Shown piece after piece: positions 5,590-6,497 of a stretch of DNA of 6,497 nt. The stretch's first letter is position 1, and each line of letters opens with the position of its first letter. A program made the position numbers and the translations under genes. Below the pieces are notes generated by a model. It searched no databases. It was given only the letters and a program-made list of their open reading frames with translations, and was not told the DNA's origin. Source of the DNA: CAZIUL01 sp964542475 (lineage in GTDB: Bacteria; Planctomycetota; B15-G4; CAYZWU01). The stretch covers positions 1 through 6,497 of the forward strand of contig CAZIUL010000111.1 of NCBI GenBank assembly GCA_964542475.1. Reading direction: 5' to 3'.

Positions 5590-6497
5590 ATGCCTTCGAA
5601 TGAACAGATGAATGTGAATGAGCCGACCTGCCCCTCGTGTGGAGAGGATGTTAAAACTCACTGGAAGCAGTGCCCAGTTTGCGGAGAAACACTTCCTGGT
5701 ACACGCACACCCACTCCTCCGCCTCCAGGCGGTGTGGACATGAGCATGGGCGACGAACGTACCATACCCGAACCGGACAGACCCAGCATGATGGCTCAAG
5801 GGGCTGGCCAGGTGAGCCTCACAGACCGCTACGAGATCATTGAAGAAATCGGTCGCGGCGGCATGGGCGTGGTTTACAAGGCGCGGCATCTTGACCTTGA
5901 CCGGATAGTGGCTGTAAAACGGATCCTTCCTGAAGCCGGGTCATTCAGTACTGCAGCACGGTTCAACCGCGAGAAAAAGACGATTGCCAAACTCAACCAC
6001 CGGAACATCCTGACCGTCTTTGATGCAGGCGAAGACGAGCAAGGCCCGTGGCTTTCCATGGAGTACATCGAAAGCGGTCGCACGTTAAAGGACCGCGTGG
6101 AAGAAGAAGGTGCACTTCCGGAGGATGAGGTGATCTCCATCGGCAAATCGCTCTGTAGCGCGCTGTCTAACGCTCACCGTCTCGGCATCATCCACCGCGA
6201 TGTGAAACCTGCGAACGTGCTCATCGCAGAAGACGGTACGCTCAAGCTTTCCGATTTCGGCCTTGCGCGCGAGGGCAGGTCATCGGACCTTTCAAAAACC
6301 GACTCCGGCATGGGCACGATGGCGTACGCCGCGCCCGAGCAGCTCGAAGACGCAAAAAACGTTGACCACCGCGCTGACATCTACGGAGTTGGAGCAACGC
6401 TTTACCACCTTTCAACCGGTGAGAGCCCGCGCGTGGTCAAATCGGATGCACTCCCCGAACGTTTGCGCGCTGTGCTCATGAAAGCGCTGTCCGAGCG
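5590..6497 (+). CDS. Zinc-ribbon Hanks-type serine/threonine protein kinase (partial, C-terminus beyond right edge)
   Basis: ATG at 5590, 302 complete codons, open at the right edge. AAGGAG lies 8 nt upstream. The N-terminus is a zinc ribbon with CPSC (14-17) and CPVC (28-31). A Thr/Pro-rich linker follows (TRTPTPPPPGG, 38-48, and ERTIPEP, 56-62). The kinase domain starts near residue 80 and looks catalytically intact: Gly-rich loop GRGGMGVVY (88-96), VAVK with Lys110, helix C Glu128, HRDVKPAN (202-209) with catalytic Asp204, DFG (222-224), activation loop with several Ser/Thr, AAPE (247-250), and RADIYGVG with Asp263. It therefore transfers phosphate from ATP to Ser/Thr on protein substrates. 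No membrane segment is visible in the part present; one could lie downstream. It is divergent from the operon that carries the FHA protein, so the FHA domain is a natural candidate reader of its product. The kinase call is secure; substrate and signal are unknown. Confidence 0.97.
   Translation, partial: MPSNEQMNVNEPTCPSCGEDVKTHWKQCPVCGETLPGTRTPTPPPPGGVDMSMGDERTIPEPDRPSMMAQGAGQVSLTDRYEIIEEIGRGGMGVVYKARHLDLDRIVAVKRILPEAGSFSTAARFNREKKTIAKLNHRNILTVFDAGEDEQGPWLSMEYIESGRTLKDRVEEEGALPEDEVISIGKSLCSALSNAHRLGIIHRDVKPANVLIAEDGTLKLSDFGLAREGRSSDLSKTDSGMGTMAYAAPEQLEDAKNVDHRADIYGVGATLYHLSTGESPRVVKSDALPERLRAVLMKALSE

Noticed and set aside
1..6497. CRISPR array, tRNA, rRNA, insertion sequence or attachment site
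   Set aside because: No regularly spaced repeats, no transposase-like frame, no terminal inverted repeats and no tRNA-like stretch were seen; coding sequence fills nearly all the window.

Overview
The window holds four genes and almost no non-coding DNA. Three genes lie head to tail on the minus strand (about 5440 down to 1) and form a tight operon. A serine/threonine protein kinase with a zinc-ribbon N-terminus is transcribed divergently on the plus strand from 5590 and runs off the right edge. The only real intergenic space is the 149 bp between the operon and the kinase (5441-5589), which should hold both promoters. No tRNA, rRNA, CRISPR array, insertion sequence or clear terminator was seen. 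No stretch over 300 bases lacks a gene.

Operon in transcription order: (1) a secreted or envelope protein of about 560 residues, with a signal peptide, a proline-rich stretch, an LPP20/FlgT-N-like domain, a helical region, an Ig-like beta region and a C-terminal alpha/beta domain that resembles the CsgG/FlgT group; (2) a protein of about 400 residues with two membrane segments flanking an extracytoplasmic CsgG/FlgO/LpoB-like domain, followed by a long charged helical cytoplasmic tail; (3) a protein of more than 826 residues, cut by the left edge, that reads as an SPFH/Band-7-like domain, a coiled coil, an Ig-like beta domain, a canonical FHA phosphothreonine-binding domain and a second, degenerate FHA-like domain.

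The organism is probably a Gram-negative (diderm) bacterium with an expanded Hanks-type kinase repertoire. A PVC-type lineage such as Lentisphaerota or Planctomycetota would fit, but the sequence does not fix the phylum. The composition looks like ordinary chromosomal DNA of medium to slightly high GC, and no sign of recent transfer was noticed.

Working model (inference): the kinase phosphorylates threonines, possibly on itself or on an operon protein, and the FHA domain of the SPFH-like scaffold reads them. The two-membrane-segment protein links the cytoplasm to the periplasm, where the LPP20/CsgG-like protein acts. This would be a trans-envelope phospho-signalling or scaffold module. I do not recognise this four-gene combination as a named system. 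Family assignments other than the kinase and the first FHA domain rest on pattern recognition by eye.
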